DNA of 64,000 nucleotides from [Mycoplasma] gypis (GTDB lineage Bacteria > Bacillota_I > Bacilli_A > Mycoplasmatales > Metamycoplasmataceae). Made by a program: the position numbers and the translations under genes. The stretch spans positions 62,001 to 126,000 of the forward strand of contig NZ_JAFFTD010000001.1 of the NCBI RefSeq assembly GCF_016924775.1, written 5' to 3'. Positions 21,501 through 33,049 of the stretch are shown here, one piece after another; position 1 is the stretch's first letter, and each line of letters opens with the position of its first letter. A model generated the notes under the pieces. It searched no databases. It had not been told where the DNA came from and saw only the letters and a program-made list of their open reading frames with translations.

Positions 21501-23261
21501 AAAAATAGTTAGTTGTTTTAAAGAGTTATTCAAATATTCTCAATCATCTGATAAATTATTAAAGTCTGAAAGTTTTTGATTTGCTATTGATGTGTCTATG
21601 TTGTTTTCTTTTGCTTTGGAAATCAAAGCATTTAATCTTTTGATCTGTTCTAAAACTTCTGTTCTTAGTTTGACAGTAACTAGCGATATATTATTTTTAA
21701 GTAATGTAATTTGTGATAAAAAATTAGGTATTGTTTGTTGAAAGTCTTCGAACTGATAATTTAACAAACCATTAGATTTCATTGCCAAAACAATACTTTT
21801 TTCATTTTCGTAAGCATTTTTAGCGTTAGCAAATTCTTCGTTAAAGTATTTTACTAATAGCAATTTTTTATCTTTTAGTTTATTTAAGAGTGCAGTTTTT
21901 TGGCTTAGATTTAATTTTTGTTTGTCTAGTAGTAAATTTAAATCATTAATATCAGAATCATATTTATTCAGATTATTAATTTTTAACTTATTAATTATCA
22001 TTACAAATTCATTTTTTAATTCAGTTAAATGATTTGTAATATTTTCTAAGTTTGTTTTGTATTCTTTTTTTAATTGGCTAAATGTAGAATTAAGATTTTC
22101 ATATTCTTTATTCATTGCATCTATTTGTAAATTGTCTATATTTTGATTAATGTTGCTTAACAAGGTTTTTACATTGTTAAATATTGTGTTATTTTCATCT
22201 TCAAAAATTAAATTTTGTATTTCTTTTATTAGTTCTAGAAGTTGTGCTTTTTTGTTAGTTAAATAATTTTTCTTTAATGATGTGTCAATATCTGTTTTTA
22301 CCTTTAAAGTATTATTTAAAAATGTTGATAATTCTTGATCTAAATCATAGATGTCTTTTAAATCTTCTGGTATTGCAATATTTGTCATTTTTTGACTAAT
22401 ATTGTTTTTTAAGTCATTAAATTCATTATCTTTGCTTAAAGAATTTAAAATTTCATTAAGTTGTTTTTGAATATCGCTAATATGCAATTTTAGTGTTTGT
22501 TTTTGTGCTTCAATAGCTTCTCTTAATCGAACTAAAAATGAAGATAATTTATCATGATCTTTTTCTAAGGCTGCCAAATCTATATTACTTAAAGTTGCAA
22601 TATCATAACGAATTTTTTTATCTAACTCTGCATAATTATTTTTTAAATTAACTAAAATAGGCAAAGCTAATTCTTTTTGAAATTGGTTAACTTCTCTATA
22701 TAATGTTTGTAATTTTACAGCTATTTCAGTTTTCTTTTTATAAATAGAATTTAATAATTCATTTTGTTCTTTTAAAACATTTTCAATAAGAATATTTACA
22801 TCTTGTTTTTTAGCTTCAAAATCAATATTTTTTTCTAAAACTTGAATCTGGTTAATTTGACTAATAATAACATCAGCATTTTCGCTGTTAGTTATTGTTT
22901 TCTTAGTATTTTCCAATAATTGATAAACATCATCTAAAGTCTGCATTTTATCAAAAAACATCAAGGCCTCTTTTAAATTATTATTCGCTTTTTGAACTTT
23001 ATCTCTATTATTTAAATCTGCAGAATGGAGAATATTATTAGCTATTACTTTATTAAGAAAATTAACTCTAAAATTAGAGTAATTTACATCCGCTTTACTT
23101 TCTTGAAGTTTTGTTTCTAAATTCTTAAAATTTAAAAAATAATCATCAAGTTCTTCTTTGGTTGGATTTGTGCTACAACTAGCAACAACAAATATGGATG
23201 AAATCGGTAAAACAGTTAATAAAGACTTTCAAAACATACCAAATTTTTGTTTTTTGTTCAT
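18537..23261 (-). CDS. Giant lipoprotein with transglutaminase-like domain
   Basis: 1574 residues read through several TGA codons. Signal peptide with lipobox VVAS|C (Cys29). Residues ~35-590 are Lys/Glu/Asn-rich coiled coil, then an N/S/D-rich linker (~595-665). A transglutaminase-like core follows: Cys933 in HKGVCLDMATT, His972 in SYSHMVVWMK and an Asp near 995 in WFDSDITYSDE, the C-H-D order and spacing of the superfamily. About 550 further residues look like beta-rich modules. Expected on the cell surface. The fold includes proteases and cross-linkers, so the reaction is open. AAAGAGGT precedes the ATG; the gene is divergent from cysS. Confidence 0.82.
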
Positions 23262-23364
23262 AAAACCTCTTTTTATTCATTCTATAAATTTTAATCATTT
23301 TTTTTGCTTTTTTATTATTTAGCACAATATTTAGAATTTGAATCATTATAGTATAATTTAGTAC

Positions 23365-24564
23365 ATGAAAAAATATTATCTATGTGGGCCTACTGTGTAC
23401 AACTATGTTCACATCGGAAATATGCGTCCAATCTTAACTTTTGATTTAATGATTAGAGCGCAAAGATTTCTTGGTGAAGATGTTTTCTTTTTGCATAATA
23501 TTACTGATATTGACGACAAGATTATCAATAAAGCTTTAGCAGAACAAAAGACTGAAAAGGAAATTGCAGAGTATTACACAGAACAATACTTGCAAATGCT
23601 TAAAGCTTACAATATTGAAATTCCTAACAAAATCGCAAAAGTCACTGAACATTTAGACACAATTTATGATTTTATTAATGATTTAATTACTACTAACAAC
23701 GCTTACAAAGATGGTGTAAACGTATTTTTTGATGTTATTAAAAATAAAGATTTTTATGGCGAAGTAAGTAATCAAAAAATTTCGAAAATGAATTTTGATC
23801 AAGAAAATTTAAATAAACAACATCCAGCAGATTTTACTTTGTGAAAAGATACAAAAATAGGTATTAAATATGATGCTCCTTTTGGAACAGGACGTCCTGG
23901 CTGACATACTGAGTGTGTAGCAATGATAAAACGTTATTTCGGTAACGAAACAATTGACATTCATGGTGGTGGAAGTGATTTGACTTTTCCACACCATGAA
24001 AATGAAAATATTCAATTTAGAGCTCTTACCAATAATCCACTAGCCAAGCAATGAATTCACTTCGGTACTATCAATATGAATAATGAAAAAATGTCAAAAT
24101 CATTAGGAAACATTTTACTGGCAAAAGATTATTTAAATTCTTTTTCAGCTGATTCTTTAAGATTAATTTTCTTAACTGCATCATATACAAAACCAATAAA
24201 TATTACTGACGAATTAATGGTATCTAATCAAAATATGATTGAAAAATTTAATGTTGCTATTAAAAAAATATTTTTAGAAGATATTCAACAAGAAATAAAT
24301 CAAGATATCATTAAACAAGCTGTCGAAAATGTAGGTTTACTAAATTTTGCACAAGCTATGAAAATTATTCATGATCAATACAAACAAAAGCAATATAGAA
24401 ATTTATATATGATTTTAAAAGCTTTAGGGTTTAATATTGCTTCTGAAACAATTACTGACGAAGACAAACAAATGTATCAAAATTGAAAATTGCAAATAGA
24501 AAATAAAAATTATGAAGAAGCTGATAAATTAAGAGAAGCTTTAAAACAAAGAAAGTTGATTTAA
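23365..24564 (+). CDS. cysS: Cysteine-tRNA ligase
   Basis: 399 residues, somewhat short for the family. Motifs: [13 protein letters not shown] at residues 7-19 (zinc Cys and HIGH), HTECVAM and FPHHENE (zinc ligands), KMSKSLGN. Reads through several TGA codons. -10 TATAAT at 23352-23357 ends 7 bases before the ATG and no Shine-Dalgarno is present, so leaderless. Stop TAA overlaps the ATG of rlmB. Confidence 0.96.
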
Positions 24565-25253
24565 TGAAACAAGAATTTATTTATGGTAAAAACTCAGTAC
24601 TTGATGCATTAGAACAAAATTTTCCTATCTCAGAATTATGAGTTCAAGAAAATATTAATTTTCAAACCAAATTTAAAAATGTAAAGCGTGTTTCAAGAGA
24701 AAAATTAAACACTATTACTGACCAAAACCATCAAGGTTTTATTGCATTTATTAAACCTTATCAATATGCTCATTTTGAACAACTTTTAAAACACAAACCT
24801 GAAAATGTTTTAATTTTGGATCATATTCAAGATGTTCAAAATTTAGGAGCAATTATTCGTAGTGCCAACGTTTTTGGAATTAATTGAATAATTATTCCAT
24901 CTGATCGTGCTGCAAGCGTCACTCCAACTGTTTTAAAAATAGCAAGTGGTGGAATTAATAACATGAACATAATTAAAGCAAACTCACTTTTGCCGACAAT
25001 AAATAGTCTAAAAAAAGAAGGATATTGAGTTTATGTCACTGCTTTAAACGAAAATGCAAAACAAATTAATGAAACAAAATTTAATACTCCTTCAGTGCTT
25101 GTGATTGGAAACGAAGAAAAAGGGGTCTCATCAACAATTTTAAAAAATGCTGATGAAGTTATTTATATACCGCAAAAAGGTAATGTTCAGTCACTTAATG
25201 CTAGCGTGGCTACTGGAATAGCCTTATATTGTTTAGTAAATCAAAAAAATTAA
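24564..25253 (+). CDS. rlmB: SpoU-family RNA 2'-O-methyltransferase (RlmB type)
   Basis: 229 residues. Short N-terminal substrate-binding domain (FIYGKNSVLDAL) and a SPOUT domain with the three SpoU motifs: DHIQDVQNLGAIIRSA, VIGNEEKGVS and IPQKGNVQSLNASVATGIALY. Methylates ribose in 23S rRNA by family. The cysS-rlmB-sigma-rpmG-secE-nusG order is the same as in Bacillus. Confidence 0.93.
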
Positions 25254-25314
25254 TTGAAACAAAATTGAGACAAAAAAGACACCACAAGATCATTTAAAGA
25301 TTAATAATTATGTT

Positions 25315-25836
25315 ATGACTAAAAATGATCAACAAACTTTAAATGCTAACTGAATTTTTTGTAAACTACAGCCACAAATTCGCTATATGGCAACTAATTT
25401 GCTTAAAAATCGTAACATTCCTCTTGAAGCTGACGACTTAGTAGTTGAAAGCTTTGAAATTATTAAAAATTTAATTACTAAAAAACCCGATTGTAATCTG
25501 ACATATTTATTAAATGGCTGTAAATATGAATTTTTGAATATCTTAAAAAAATATTCAACAGCAAAATATAAAGTTCTTAATGAAGCTATTTTTGAGTCTC
25601 AAAATGAAGACAATATTGAGTTTGGCTATGAACAAAAATTCGAAAATAATTATTGAAAACAAGAAATTTTGATTACAAATAAACTAAATAAAATTCAAAA
25701 ACAACTATTATCATTATGCTTTGAAGATGATAAAAATAGCAAAGAAATTGCTTCTATGTTGCATATAAGCAAGTTTTTACAACAAAAGCATTTAAACAGC
25801 ATGCTTAAACAAATTAAAACCAATGACATATATTAG
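25315..25836 (+). CDS. Putative SigH-like alternative sigma factor
   Basis: 173 residues; start at the ATG 25315, although the frame is open upstream to near rlmB. The first ~90 residues resemble sigma-70 region 2 (LEADDLVVESFEIIKNL, then YLLNGCKYEFLNILKKY). The last 50 resemble region 4 (KIQKQLLSLCFEDDKNSKEIASMLHIS, a helix-turn-helix). Sequence similarity is weak, but the position between rlmB and rpmG-secE-nusG is exactly that of sigH in Bacillus. In M. genitalium a divergent sigma factor of this type (MG428) controls recombination genes. No clear ribosome site. Confidence 0.6.
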
Positions 25837-25889
25837 CGTAAAAAATATTATTTCGATATTTGTATATGTAATATATAATTTATTAGATT

Positions 25890-26039
25890 ATGAAAAAGAA
25901 AACAAATAAAATAAATTTAGCTTGTGATGTTTGTAAAAGAAAAAACTATGTAACAAACAAATCAATCGAGCAACGTATGCAGCTTAATAAATTTTGTCGT
26001 TATTGTAATGCCAAAACATTACACAAGGAAGAAAAATAA
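25890..26039 (+). CDS. rpmG: Large-subunit ribosomal protein bL33
   Basis: 49 residues. Zinc ribbon Cys-x-x-Cys pairs CDVC and CRYC are both kept. TATAAT at 25874-25879 lies 10 bases before the ATG without a Shine-Dalgarno, so the leader is absent or a few bases only. TAA overlaps the secE ATG. Confidence 0.93.
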   Translation: MKKKTNKINLACDVCKRKNYVTNKSIEQRMQLNKFCRYCNAKTLHKEEK

Positions 26040-26290
26040 TGTTTGATCCTCTTAAAAATCAATCTTTTAAAGAAAGTGAATCTTTAAAAGAAAAAGCACC
26101 TGAAGTCAAAAAAGAAAAAAAATTCAGAGCTTTTCGTAAAGATGTTAAAAGAATTATTTGACCAAGTGGAAAAGAATCATGAAAATGATTTGCTTATACA
26201 TTAATTTTTGTGATCATTTTCGCAATTTTCTTTTTCATTATTACATTTGCTTTTACAAGTATTTGAAACTCAGTTGGAATTAAGTTATAA
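26039..26290 (+). CDS. secE: Preprotein translocase subunit SecE
   Basis: 83 residues. A charged N-terminus, then the conserved VKRIIWPSGKESWKW amphipathic segment and a single C-terminal membrane helix. Clamps the two halves of SecY. Only visible with TGA as Trp (four of them). Sits 17 bases upstream of nusG. Confidence 0.93.
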
Positions 26291-26307
26291 AGTAGGAAGG
26301 TTTAAAA

Positions 26308-26895
26308 ATGGAAGATTTAGAAAAAGCAATGAAATGATATATGGTTTCTACAGTTTCTGGTAAAGAAGAAAAAGTAATTGAAACATTAAAAAATAAAATT
26401 GAAACTGAAAACATGCAAGATTATTTTAAAAATATCAAAATGTTTAAGGTTCCACATTTAACTTCGAGAGAACTTGAGAAAAAAACAAAAGGTGATGAAT
26501 ATACAGCGAAATTTATCAACCTTTACAAAGGATATATTTTCATCGAAATGTTAATGAGTGATAATGCTTGATTCTTAGTGCGTAATACTCAGTATGTAAC
26601 AGGTCTTGTTGGATCAAGTGGTAAAGGGGCAAAACCTACACCAATTTCAAACCGTAAAATCAGAGAAATGGAAGCTAAAGAAAAAGAGTTGATTGAAAAC
26701 TTTGATATAGGAAATATTGAAACAGCTTTCAAAGAATCAACAATTGTTCGGGTAAAAAGCGGACTTTTTGAAAATCAAGTTGGAACAATTGTCAAAAACA
26801 ACGATATAACTCAAAAAGCTTTCGTTGAAATTGAAGTTTTTGGGCGTAAAACACCAACAGAATTTTCATACGATCAATTAGAAATAATCGGATAA
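26308..26895 (+). CDS. nusG: Transcription elongation/antitermination factor NusG
   Basis: 195 residues. N-terminal NGN domain begins WYMVSTVSGKEEKVIE and continues to WFLVRNTQYVTGLVG; C-terminal KOW domain at VRVKSGLFENQVGTIV. Contacts RNA polymerase and couples it to ribosomes. GGAAGG ribosome site. Confidence 0.96.
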
Positions 26896-26928
26896 AAAAA
26901 TTCCAGCCAAACAAGGCTGGGATTTTTA
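26893..26928. terminator. Bidirectional terminator of nusG and the DUF402 gene
   Basis: TTCCAGCC/GGCTGGGA with a 6-base loop, A-run before and T-run after; it ends both convergent units and overlaps the DUF402 stop. Confidence 0.9.
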
Positions 26929-27486
26929 AATTATATCTTTTTGGTTTTTAATTAAATCAACATAGGAATCTAAAAAATCTTCGTCAAAAATTTCTTTTTT
27001 AGAATTAAATAAAAGGAAAAGATAATCCAATTCATTATAAATTTTATAAATTAATTCTTTAGAGTAGTTTAGGTTTTGAATATTTTGTTTGAAATCTGGT
27101 CAGTCAATAACATTAAAATCGTGATCTAGGTGAGTTTTGATATCTAAATCAAAATCAATATATTTAATAACATTTTTTTCAATAAAAAAGGGACTTGCTA
27201 AATTAACATAAACATATTTTTGGTTATTTCTTATCAATACGGTGGCATTGAAAAAATGATGCTTACTGAAAATAAATAAAGTAGGTTCAGCAACAACCCA
27301 GTTAATGTTTTCTTCACTAACTTTTGTTTTTAACATTAAAGTAACAAGATAATCTTTGTTATTTTCAATAATTTTTACACCATCATATTGACGATATAAA
27401 TGTCCATCATATTTATAGCATTGAATTTCTAAAAATTTTCCCCTGCTTAAAAAATGATTTTTATTTTTTTTGACATTGTTATTCAT
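26926..27486 (-). CDS. DUF402 family protein (Ntdp/FomD-like phosphatase)
   Basis: 186 residues. Matches the DUF402 pattern: H-LYRQYDGVKII near residue 32, the central YVNLASPF..EKNVIKYIDFDLDI block and the helical end LIYKIYNELDYLF. Bacterial members hydrolyse nucleoside tri/diphosphates with divalent metal. The ATG at 27486 lies inside the 3' end of the metalloprotease gene (8-base overlap), so it is translationally coupled. An upstream in-frame ATG at 27528 is less likely because it would overlap more. Confidence 0.8.
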
Positions 27487-29536
27487 AAACCCCCATTTTG
27501 ATTGCGTATCCTTGTTCTTTATTTCCATATTCTAATTTATAAGATTTGAAGTCAGGATAATATTCTTTAAGTTGTGAACGAAATGTAGAAATTCTTCGCT
27601 GAACATCTTGATATCTTTTGTAAGTTCTTTCATTATTGAATAATTGAACCTCATTGCTTTGCTCAATACCATCTTTATTTTTATCATATCAAAAATAAGC
27701 ATTTTTGATGTTATTATCTTTGGCTTTTGAAATGTCAAAAGAGTTTTTTGTAAAGTAGCTTAAATAAACAAAATCACCTTTTAAATAGGTTAGCCCAACA
27801 CGATATGTTTGTTGAAGAGATCTATAATTTTGGTATCATGTGTCTTTTAAACCTAATCTACCTTCATTAATTTTTAAATCTAAAATTTGTTTTTTAATTT
27901 CAGATGGATTTTTTGCCGATTGATACTTTATTACAAGGTGTGTATCCTTCATTCTATTAATAAAGTTTTCATTGTGATAGATATCTTCAATATTTGTGGT
28001 ATTTTTAAGAGTTCATTCTGAATTTATATCAAAAGGTAAATAACCTCCAAAATATATATTATTTTGTGCATCTTTAATATCTTTTTGAATTTCTTTTGAA
28101 TTACTTGAAACTTTGTCATCAGAAACTTTTTGTAAATAACTATTGTCAATTCTAATTTGACTAATTGGTAATCTAAAACCAACCAAGTCCAAATATGATT
28201 TGTATAAAATTAATTTATTTTTTTCATCTAAACGATCTTTATTTCATTGCTCAAAATCTTTTGCATTAGTATCACGAGAAGGTAAAAAAGTTCCGCTAAA
28301 TATTCAGTTTTCAGCAAAAACATTGTCTGCTTCGTAGTTGGTAGGGCCTATTTTGGAAATTTTGCCAGTATCAATTGAACGCATTAAATCCTCACCATAA
28401 GCTGAAACAAAAACATTGCTATTACCGTTTGATAATGACATATATCCAAATTTTCCATTATCAGAAGTACCTATTTTGTTCTTTGGCACTCAAGACATTT
28501 TTAAGAATTCACGAGGAATTAATTCTTCTAGGGAATAAAAGTAATTGAGATTTTGTTCATTTATGGAATCAGCAAATTTAATTCTTGAGTTTTTATTGAC
28601 ATTGAAAGTATTTTTATATCCTTCTTTTGCGTACTCATTCAAGGTTTTTCAAGTATTTTCATCTTGTCAAGAATTAGCTTTGTCAAATAATTGTTTTGTT
28701 GAATAATACTGATAAATGGAAACAGTATCACTAGGTAAATTAAAGTTATTTTTATCGGGCTTAATATCATATTTAAAGAGTGCTTCTTTGAAATTATTAA
28801 CAAATTTTTTGTTATAAACAGTGCTTAAAATCTTTTTAATTTTGTCTTCAGAAGTTGAGTGCGAAATTGTTGATTTTCGTAAATTTGCAACAATTTCATG
28901 AGTACCTAATGAGTCATTTTCAGTCATGGAATTAGCGTAAACATAAGCGAAGTGGTGCATATATTCATGTACAAGAGTTGGTAAAATTAGTTCAATTTTT
29001 GAGTCTAAATCAATTTCTGTTCAAGGCTTAGCAAGCGCACGTTTACGACCATTTACTTGTAATAAATCTTCAATACTTAAATAAATACTTTCATAGGCTG
29101 GTACAAAAAGTCCTTTTGCGTTAGTTGTTTCAACGTTACTGATTTTGGGTATGTTAATATTAACAAAATTTAATTCTTGAGTTTCAGGGCCAAATCCACC
29201 CCTTTTTAAAAAGTTTAATGCTAATAGTTTTAAACCTTCTGGACCAAAGAAATATACATCATTACCATCTTCATCAGTTTTGTAAGGTCATTCACGAAAT
29301 GATAATAATTTTGAATCGTAATCTGGATTAGGCTTACCATCTTTATTTTCTTTTAAATTAAAACCAATATATTTTTCTCATGCAGGAGTGTATTTTTTAT
29401 ACTTATTGCTACTATTATTAAGACTTAAACTATTAATAATTGCCCAAGAAATACCGGCTGAAGCACCAATTACTCCAAAGGCGGCTAATGCTGAAAATAA
29501 GATTATTTTTTTTTCATTTTTTTCTTTTTTACTCAT
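27479..29536 (-). CDS. Membrane-anchored zinc metalloprotease (MYPU_1760-like)
   Basis: 685 residues. A single N-terminal membrane helix (about residues 9-32) after a lysine-rich start, with no lipobox. The zinc motif HEYMH is at His190-Glu191-His194, in the context LPTLVHEYMHHFAYVYAN; a nearby GTHEIVAN could supply a further ligand. The rest is rich in Lys, Asn and aromatic residues without domains I can name. It fits a mycoplasma-specific family annotated as MYPU_1760-type metalloproteases (from memory). GGAG precedes the ATG at 29536; an in-frame ATG at 29593 would add a hydrophobic stretch. Confidence 0.78.
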
Positions 29537-29674
29537 ATAAAATTCTGCTCCATTGAATAAGATTAAAAAAATTATATATAAATAAGCAATCAAAAAAAAT
29601 AATAATAAGCATTTTTTAAATTGCTCATTGTAAAAAAGTTTAGTTCTTGTTTTAATTTGCTAAAATTAATTTCT

Positions 29675-30289
29675 ATGAGACTAAAATTTAACAAGGATGC
29701 ATCTGGATTAATTGATAATTCAGATTTTAAAATAAAAAATTTTCCAATTAAACTAAAAAATACAACATATTTAGAGATTGGAATGGGTAAGGGAAAAATG
29801 ATTAGCGAGATGGCTAAACAAAATCCTGACATTGACTTTATTGGTTGTGAAAAATACCCAACTGTTGCTTTAAAAGCACTCAAAAAGATTGAAAAAGATG
29901 AAATTTCAAACCTAAAACTTTTAATTGAAGATGCTAATAATATTAATGAATTATTCGCGGATAAAGTTGATAGAATTTATTTAACTTTTTCAGATCCATG
30001 ACCTAAAAAAAGACACGCAAAAAGAAGATTATTACACCGTAATTTTCTTTTAAAATTCCGTGAAATCTTAAAAGAAGATGGAATTTTAATATTTAAAACA
30101 GATAATGATGGTTTATTCGATTTTGCTCTTGAAGAAATTGCAGATATGGGTTGAAAACTAGATTTCATGACAAGAGATTTGCATAATTCAGTTAAACAAA
30201 AAAACAATATTATGACTGAGTATGAAGAAAAATGATCTACACAGGGCAAAAATATCAACTATCTTGAATTATCTTTTAAAAGAAGCTAA
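29675..30289 (+). CDS. trmB: tRNA (guanine-N7-)-methyltransferase
   Basis: 204 residues. SAM-binding loop LEIGMGKGKMI (near residue 34), then [21 protein letters not shown], the TrmB signature. Makes m7G46 in tRNA. -10 TAAAAT (29661-29666) lies 8 bases before the ATG and no Shine-Dalgarno is seen; probably leaderless. Confidence 0.94.
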
Positions 30290-30309
30290 CTTAAGTTAGT
30301 TTTTTTATT
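30286..30309 (+). terminator. Terminator of trmB
   Basis: CTAAC/GTTAG with loop TTAA and a T-run; it overlaps the stop codon. Confidence 0.75.
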
Positions 30310-30395
30310 TTTTAAATTAAAAGACATATATCTATTAAATAGATATATCAAACTTATAATGTATAATTTTATTATTAACATATTAAGGAGTTTGT

Positions 30396-33005
30396 ATGGC
30401 TTTTGATGACAAAAAGAATTTTGACGAAGATGATAAATACTACGTTGAAGAAGAAGAAATAAAAACAGTCTTTGAAGATGAAAAGGTAGTTGAAGAAGAT
30501 GAAGAAGAAATACCGCCCCAAGAAAAAGAAGGTTACATTGTAAAACCAACTCTGCTTGAAGAAGAAAAAGACGGACTAACACCAGTAAACTTAGTAAAAG
30601 AAATGAAAACCGCTTTTATTGAGTATGCGATGAGTGTTATTGTGTCTCGGGCACTTCCTGATGCGAAGGATGGACTAAAACCAGTTCACCGTCGTATTCT
30701 TTATGGTATGTCAGAATTAGGTATGTATTACAATCAACCACATAAAAAATCAGCGAGAATTGTCGGGGATGTTTTAGGTAAGTATCACCCACATGGTGAT
30801 TCTTCTGTTTATGAAGCAATGGTGCGGATGGCACAAGACTTTTCACTTCGTTACCCACTAATTGATGGACATGGAAACTTTGGATCAATTGATGGTGATG
30901 AAGCCGCTGCTATGCGTTATACCGAAGCAAGAATGTCTAAAATTGCTTCCTTAATGGTTGAAAGCATTAAAAAGAACACAGTTGATTTTATTGATAACTA
31001 TGACGCAACCGAAAAAGAACCGGTTGTACTTCCAGCAAGATTTCCAAATCTTTTAGTTTCTGGTTCAAGTGGTATTGCTGTTGGTATGGCAACAAATATT
31101 CCGCCTCATAATTTAAGTGATGTAATTAATGCATCGATAGCTTTAGCTTCAAATCCTGAAATTTCAATTGATGAATTAATTGAAATTGTTCAAGCACCAG
31201 ATTTTCCAACTGGTGGTATTCTATTTGATAAAAAAAGTGTTGTTAACGCGTATAAAACAGGACGTGGAAGCGTTACAATCCGTTCAAAAAGTCACATCGA
31301 AAGATTTGCTAATGGAAAAAGTAAAATTATTGTTAATGAAATTCCTTATGCAATCAAAAAGACTGACATAATTGAAAAAATTTCACAAATTGTTAAAGAA
31401 AAACGTATTGAAGGTATTAACGAGGTAAGGGACGAATCTAACCGTGAAGGAATTAGAATTGTTATTGATATTAAAAAAGGTTTCGAACCAGAAATTGTTT
31501 TAAATACTCTTTACAAATTAACTCAGTTACAATCAAGATTTTCAATCAATACAATTGCTTTGGTTAATAACGAACCTAAAACTCTTAATTTAAAAGAATC
31601 TTTACAAGTTTATATTGACCACCAAAAAGACGTTGTAACAAGAAGATTACGTTTTGACCTTGAAAAAGATGAACAACGTGCTCACATACTTGAAGGTTTA
31701 AAAATAGCTGTTGAAAATATTGATGAAGTTATCGAAATAATTAAAAAATCTAAGACTGATACTGAAGCTCAAGAAAAATTGGCTTTAAGATTTAATCTTG
31801 ATGAACTTCAAACTAAAGCTATTGTTGAAATGCGTCTAGGGCGTTTAACTGGTTTAGCAATTGAAAAAATGAATGAAGAATTATTGCTTCTTCAAGAAAG
31901 AATTGCAAATTATAAAGCAATATTAGCAAGTGAAGAAAAATTAATTGAATTAATTATTGAAGAATTAAGAGAAATTAAAGAACAATACGGAGATTCACGT
32001 CGCAGTGAAATTCGTTGAGATTTAGCTGCTTCAATTGACGATGAAGATTTAATTCCAGAAAAAGAAATTGTTATTACATATTCAGCAAATAACTACATTC
32101 GTCGTACTGATTTAGATGAATATCGTGAACAAAGACGTGGGGGTATGGGTTCAAACGCAGCCAAAACATACTCAGATGATAGTGTTGAAAATATTATTGT
32201 AACCAAAACACATACTGACCTATTAATCTTTAGTTCAAAAGGTAAGGTTTATCGTTTAAGAGGACATGAAATTCCAGCTACATCAAAAAATGCCAAAGGA
32301 ACACCAATTATTAACATTCTTCCAACAATGGATAAAGATGAAAACATTAAAGAAATCATTTGAACAGACGAAGAATATACAGATGAACAATACTTATTAA
32401 CTGCTTCAAAAAATGGTATTTTAAAGAGAACACCTCTTTCTGAATATAAATTAATTAATCGTAATGGTAAAAAAGCCCTTCAACTTCGTGAAGGTGATGA
32501 ATTAATTAGCGCAATGATTGTTAGTGATAATGATGAAATTTTTGTCGCTGCTTCAAATAATAAAATTAATCGTTTTGATATCAGTGAAATTCGTTCAATG
32601 TCAAGAACCGCAGCCGGAGTTATTGGGATTAAACTTGATGAAGGAAGTAAAGTGGTTTCAGTTTCGTCTTCAAGCCAAGGACATATGATTTTTTCACTAG
32701 GTTCTGAAGGTTATGGAAAAATGTCAAGTGTTGAAGATTTTAGAAAAACTTCAAGAAACGCAAAAGGGGTTATGGCTCTAAATGCTGATAAATCTGGTGA
32801 ATTGGTTTATGCTGCAGCAGTTAATGGAAATGAAGATTTAATTATTATGACAAAAGAAGGAATTGCAATAAGATTCAACTTACAACAAGTTGCGATTTCA
32901 GGAAGAAATACAAAAGGTGTCAAATTAATTAATCTTAAGTCAAACAAAGACACAATCGTTGGTGTTGCAAAAATCCACCAATTAAATGAAAATAAAGAAA
33001 ATTAG
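30396..33005 (+). CDS. gyrA: DNA gyrase subunit A
   Basis: 869 residues. Catalytic Tyr175 in [13 protein letters not shown]; the quinolone region reads [12 protein letters not shown] with the usual Ser and Glu, that is wild type. The GyrA box QRRGGMG (near residue 580) and the C-terminal beta-pinwheel repeats mark it as GyrA, not ParC. Compared with E. coli (Tyr122) there is an extra, very acidic N-terminal segment of about 50 residues (E/D/V/Y-rich, residues 8-45). AAGGAG before the ATG. gyrB is not in the window. Confidence 0.96.
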
Positions 33006-33014
33006 CACAAATGT

Positions 33015-33043
33015 TTGTCATTAAAAAACAACAATGTTATAAT
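33015..33043 (+). promoter_or_regulatory. Strong promoter of a candidate small RNA
   Basis: -35 TTGTCA (33015-33020), exactly 17 bases, -10 TATAAT (33038-33043). It is one of the best consensus matches in the window and there is no reading frame downstream. Confidence 0.8.
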
Positions 33044-33049
33044 TATTAC

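Noticed and set aside
30286-30582. Leu/Phe-rich minus-strand frame over the start of gyrA
   Set aside because: It is the antisense of the acidic GyrA extension and of the trmB terminator region; no ribosome site or family.
30760-30830. Possible fluoroquinolone-resistance change in GyrA
   Set aside because: The quinolone region keeps the Ser and Glu expected in susceptible mycoplasmas.
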